From Thiogranum sp. (lineage in GTDB: Bacteria > Pseudomonadota > Gammaproteobacteria > DSM-19610), in NCBI GenBank assembly GCA_030148775.1, contig JASBST010000094.1, positions 1-64,000 of the forward strand: 64,000 nucleotides of DNA, in the 5' to 3' direction. The notes below the pieces were generated by a model. It was not told the DNA's origin. It worked only from the letters and a program-made list of their open reading frames with translations, and made no database searches. The position numbers and the translations under genes are program-made. Shown in pieces: positions 61,368 to 64,000 of the stretch (positions are counted from its first letter, which is position 1; each line of letters begins with the position of its first letter).

Positions 61368-61628
61368 ATGAGCGAATCCTCCAAAGATGTCGATCCCCAG
61401 AGCATCGAAAATTCGATACAAATGCTGAAAAGGCATCTCGGCGAAGAGCAGATCAAGCCACTGCTGGCCGTACTGGAAGCCCTGGCGAAAGATCCGGATA
61501 ACGAAACGCTGTTTCAGCAGCTATCGGATGTCTTCGGGGGTCTTGGCATCCTGCAGGGCGCGGTACTGACATACGCGCCCTGTTTAGCGATTCTCCTGTC
61601 GGAGAATCCATTCAATGATGCCGAGTGA
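61368..61628 (+). CDS. Small helical protein (86 aa), apr-linked
   Basis: ATG at 61368, about 35 bp after the YciI-like stop. Helix-rich, without signal or membrane segment (QSIENSIQMLKRHLGEEQIK, PLLAVLEALAKDPDNETLF, then QQLSDVFGGLGILQGAVLTY). One Cys (YAPCLAILLS). Last gene of the group; a terminator-like hairpin follows at 61743. No function can be assigned. Confidence 0.7.
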   Translation: MSESSKDVDPQSIENSIQMLKRHLGEEQIKPLLAVLEALAKDPDNETLFQQLSDVFGGLGILQGAVLTYAPCLAILLSENPFNDAE

Positions 61629-61965
61629 GGAACAACACCGCGCCGGGCTTATTACAACACCCGCCGATATCCTCATACCGATGACCGGTGAGTGCCCACA
61701 CAGTCCTCGAAACGTTTACGTAGTTCTTATCTACAAAGAAAATAACAGGATAAGGCTGTCATCCTGTTAGGCCGACTTTTTAGTTTAAGTACGATCAACG
61801 TGGTCCATATATGACGTGTCATAGGTCCGACCAGACGGATTACTCTGAGCGTTTGCCGAGATGACTGCATCAGTCCGACCAGATAAGCCGAACTGCGGCT
61901 CAGCTGTACAGGTAAATCCGACCCACAGAAGAAAGCGTGTTATCTCTACTAAGGGGTTACTGCTT
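61629..61965. other. Intergenic region with the end of the apr group
   Basis: 337 bp between convergent genes. It contains the hairpin at 61743 (separate entry) and two copies of GTCCGACCAGA (61826-61836, 61877-61887). No gene is seen. Confidence 0.45.
61743..61783 (+). terminator. Hairpin with T-run at the end of the apr-linked group
   Basis: TAACAGGAT (61743-61751) and ATCCTGTTA (61761-61769) form a perfect 9-bp stem with a 9-base loop; the sequence GGCCGACTTTTT follows. Stem arms resemble those of the inverted repeat at 54789-54853, on the other side of the apr locus. Confidence 0.5.
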
Positions 61966-62562
61966 TCAGGACGCTATAGCACGCGTCCGCCCCACCGCCC
62001 TGATCGCAGTTGCTTTAATCGCCTCCGCTACTTCTTCAGAGGCTTTAGCACTCTTCATTGCGCGTGCGACGTTTATCCCACCGATAAGAATCCCCAGCAT
62101 GGACCAGGCCCGCGCACGCCGATCTTCATCTGAACCTCCAGCGAGTCCACGCGCAATAAGGGTTGCAATCATAGACATTTTTTTTTCAAAGGCCGCATGG
62201 ACTTCAGTGCCGCAACGTACCACCTCTGATGTCAACGTTGCCATCGCGCAGCCGCATTCGAGATCACCGCGGTGTGGTTTGCCCAGGTAGTATTCTACGA
62301 ACGCCTTGACCCAGTCGGCACCGTGCTTGCTTTGAAATTCCGGCACACCTTCGATGACCTCATCGAGACCGGCCGCCAACGCAACGTCGAACGCCCCGTC
62401 TTTCGAACCCAAATGCGCATAAAACGCGCCTGATGTGACGCCGGCTGCCTTGGCGAGTCCGTCGACACCAATCCCCGCATAGCCGTGCTTGCGAAAACCG
62501 CGTCCGGCTGCTTCGACGACTTTCCGCCGGGTTTCTTCTTTATCAATACCTTTATGCCGCAT
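61966..62562 (-). CDS. TetR-family transcriptional regulator
   Basis: 198 residues, ATG at 62562 after AGGGGTAAGGTC. N-terminal HTH: KEETRRKVVEAAGRGFRKHG, then GVDGLAKAAGVTSGAFYAHLG, which is the three-helix DNA-binding domain, and SKDGAFDVAL. C-terminal ligand part helical; one Cys-pair region (LECGCAMATLTSEVVRCG) could sense oxidants or electrophiles. Divergent from the YdhR-type gene across an exceptionally strong palindrome, so it likely represses that gene and itself. Confidence 0.92.
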   Translation of the reverse strand: MRHKGIDKEETRRKVVEAAGRGFRKHGYAGIGVDGLAKAAGVTSGAFYAHLGSKDGAFDVALAAGLDEVIEGVPEFQSKHGADWVKAFVEYYLGKPHRGDLECGCAMATLTSEVVRCGTEVHAAFEKKMSMIATLIARGLAGGSDEDRRARAWSMLGILIGGINVARAMKSAKASEEVAEAIKATAIRAVGRTRAIAS

Positions 62563-62600
62563 GACCTTACCCCTTTATAATAACGACCGCTATTTAGCGG

Positions 62601-62661
62601 TTGACATATAGTGATCGTTATTTAATACTGTTTATAACGATCACTATATTATGATCGTTAC
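62601..62661 (+). promoter_or_regulatory. TetR operator and promoter of the YdhR-type gene
   Basis: ATATAGTGATCGTTAT (62606-62621) and ATAACGATCACTATAT (62634-62649) are a perfect 16-bp inverted repeat with a 12-bp centre. TTGACA (62601-62606) and TAATAC (62623-62628), 16 bp apart, give a promoter overlapping the left arm. A third, imperfect half-site ATGATCGTTA lies at 62651-62660. The arrangement suits cooperative TetR binding. Confidence 0.85.
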
Positions 62662-62684
62662 GATAAATCAACAGGAGACAGCCC

Positions 62685-63485
62685 GTGGCCAACAGAGAAC
62701 CCTCCACCTATCGATCCCTCGGCTCGCCGATGGGTCGACGCAAAGCGCTCAAGCACACCGCGACAGCACTCACCATCGCTGCCGTCACTGCCTTTGGCGC
62801 ACTTACCGTAGCAGCACAAGAAAACCCCAGCCCCAAGGAGGAGAACATGACTCAGAAAGCCTATGTATATACTGAACTTCAGATATCAGCCCCGTTCAAG
62901 GACGTACCGTGGCAGAGAATCAATAAAGACATCAAGAACCAACCTGGTTTTATCAACAAAACATGGCTTGCTGGTGTTGGGAACAACTCGGCGGGTGGAT
63001 TTTACGTCTTCGATTCTATCGAGCACGCACAAAAATTCGTTACTGAGTACTTTCCCGCCGAGGCAAAGGGATTTGGCGTCGCGCAAACGACGCGCGTGTT
63101 TGATGCTAGCGTGACCGAAGAAGCCAGCCGTGATATGAACTCCATGCACTGGGACGGAAAAATTGACGGTAAGCCTGGCGCCTTCGTCTACACGGAAGTC
63201 CAATTACATGCAGTGCCGTTTAACGAAGCCGCGCCATGGCGAGATCTTAACCCCACCCTTAAGAAGCAACCGGGCCTTATGGCGAAAACCTGGCTTAGCG
63301 GACTTCACACGGGTACTCCTGGCGGACTGTACGCGTTCGACACCGTCGAAAACGCACAAAAATTCGCCGTGGATTACTTCCCAACCGAAGCCAAAGCACT
63401 AAATGCCGCCTTCTATACCCGTGTATTTGATGCCAGTGTGACCGAAGCCGCCAGCCGTGATATGAACTCGCCATTCTACAACTGA
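62685..63485 (+). CDS. Exported protein with two YdhR-type (ferredoxin-like) domains
   Basis: 266 residues from a GTG at 62685 with CAGGAGACAG upstream. The N-terminus has a twin-Arg-like segment (MGRRKALKHTATALTIAAVT) and AQEN cleavage, so it is probably exported, possibly by Tat. The mature part is a tandem repeat: KAYVYTELQISAPFKDVPW... VFDASVTEEASRDMN and AFVYTEVQLHAVPFNEAAPW... VFDASVTEAASRDMN. Each half resembles the YdhR family of putative monooxygenase-like ferredoxin folds. Controlled by the divergent TetR. Substrate unknown. Confidence 0.85.
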   Translation: MANREPSTYRSLGSPMGRRKALKHTATALTIAAVTAFGALTVAAQENPSPKEENMTQKAYVYTELQISAPFKDVPWQRINKDIKNQPGFINKTWLAGVGNNSAGGFYVFDSIEHAQKFVTEYFPAEAKGFGVAQTTRVFDASVTEEASRDMNSMHWDGKIDGKPGAFVYTEVQLHAVPFNEAAPWRDLNPTLKKQPGLMAKTWLSGLHTGTPGGLYAFDTVENAQKFAVDYFPTEAKALNAAFYTRVFDASVTEAASRDMNSPFYN

Positions 63486-63496
63486 GTCCCGCCCGC

Positions 63497-63531
63497 TTGC
63501 GGAAATCCGACGCTGCGTCGGATTTCCGCAA
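63497..63531 (+). terminator. Hairpin after the YdhR-type gene
   Basis: TTGCGGAAATCCGACG (63497-63512) pairs exactly with CGTCGGATTTCCGCAA (63516-63531), a 16-bp stem with a 3-base loop, 12 bp after the stop. It is followed by ACTTC, not a T-run. Confidence 0.7.
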
Positions 63532-63909
63532 CTTCAAAATGGAGTTCGTTGGCGGAAAACCACCAAAGGAAGAAATATGGATGAAGCGCCGCGACGCCAG
63601 GTGGTAGCACGGACGGGCCCGACAGGTGCTACTGAAAAAATAGAACGCGCTAGTTGCGCCTACGCGCTCCAAAAAAAGCTGGAAAATCCAGATCAGTTTT
63701 ATCAGTATATAACCACCCAAACTTGAGAAGTCACGACAATCGGATGTTCAGGGTTATCCGGCGGGTAAGCGAAGCATAAAAAAGCCCTGCTGGGCGTAAT
63801 AATTTAGCGGTAGGCAATAAACACGGTCATTCTCGTAACAGTTGCGAGGCACCATGCCATTCGGGTGCGCGGCTTATCGCGCACAATGTCATCTAACAGG
63901 GAGGTATTA
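63532..63909. other. Intergenic region, no gene recognised
   Basis: 378 bp before the lipoprotein gene. It contains short open frames without ribosome sites (for example 63295-63720, minus). An AT-rich stretch near 63770-63810 may hold a promoter. Confidence 0.4.
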
Positions 63910-64000
63910 ATGAAAAATCCAGCGGCGTATTGTTGTTTACTGGCAATGTTGGCCACGGCCGGCTGCAATAGTGATTCAACGACCACGGAAACGCGAACGT
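63910..64000 (+). CDS. Lipoprotein, N-terminal part (3' truncated by window)
   Basis: ATG at 63910 with an excellent AGGGAGGT site. It encodes a typical lipoprotein signal (KNPAAYCCLLAMLATAGC) with the lipobox Cys near residue 18, followed by NSDSTTTETRT, a Ser/Thr-rich start of the mature protein. The frame runs off the window, so the function cannot be read. Confidence 0.75.
   Translation, partial: MKNPAAYCCLLAMLATAGCNSDSTTTETRT

Overview
The window looks like a chromosomal segment of a GC-rich, Gram-negative, sulfur-oxidising gammaproteobacterium, probably Chromatiales-like. The main evidence is a complete aprMBA locus (dissimilatory adenylylsulfate reductase with the AprM membrane anchor, 55.3-58.5 kb). 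Supporting evidence is the number of Sec, Tat and lipobox signals, periplasmic c-type cytochromes, a TolC-type channel and Shine-Dalgarno-led operons. The genus assignment is inference. I saw no rRNA, tRNA, CRISPR array, insertion sequence or phage gene.

Layout. 0-5 kb: the end of a CaCA cation exchanger, a periplasmic haem protein, and an overlapping three-gene operon (2OG-Fe(II) oxygenase, GNAT, asparagine-synthetase-like enzyme) that looks like a small biosynthetic cluster. 5.5-12.1 kb: a SulP anion transporter with an unusual soluble insertion, a secreted protein, a broken TetR/YciI pair, a secreted phosphoesterase and a membrane protein. 12.4-25.2 kb: an aromatic/quinone island. It holds MarR with two matching promoter-operators, YceI, a membrane protein, a DODA-type dioxygenase, LysR, glutathionyl-hydroquinone reductase, a four-gene operon (TIM-barrel dehydratase-like enzyme, DAHP synthase, DHQ synthase, UbiD/AroY-type decarboxylase), a DUF421 protein, ArsR and a quinone-oxidoreductase-like enzyme. 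25.5-29 kb: envelope proteins, including a DUF4398 lipoprotein and an OmpA-type lipoprotein. 29-35.2 kb: a TPR-oxygenase fusion, an enlarged beta-ketoacyl synthase, a GlxA-type regulator, an alpha/beta hydrolase and a broken acyl-CoA ligase tail. 35.6-42 kb: thioredoxin/TolC/HlyD without a pump, then tandem di-haem oxidoreductases. 42.6-48 kb: two large flavoproteins, a Tat-targeted haloacid-dehalogenase-like protein and a TauE/SafE exporter. 48-54.4 kb: a UspA protein lying between two copies of a 90-bp repeat, a remnant antiporter, a hybrid kinase lacking its phospho-accepting histidine, a MEDS-domain protein and a 53-residue gene. 55.3-61.6 kb: aprMBA and six small genes in the same direction. 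62-64 kb: TetR with a strong palindromic operator facing a gene for a duplicated YdhR-type protein, then the start of a lipoprotein gene.

The most notable system is the 17.7-22.4 kb operon. Its gene set matches a route from central metabolism through 3-dehydroquinate and 3-dehydroshikimate to protocatechuate and then catechol, with only dehydroquinate dehydratase missing. It sits among genes for handling hydroquinones and catechols. Other notable points are the histidine-less hybrid kinase, the 90-bp duplication, the conserved-looking apr accessory genes and the oxygenase/GNAT/asparagine-synthetase-like cluster.
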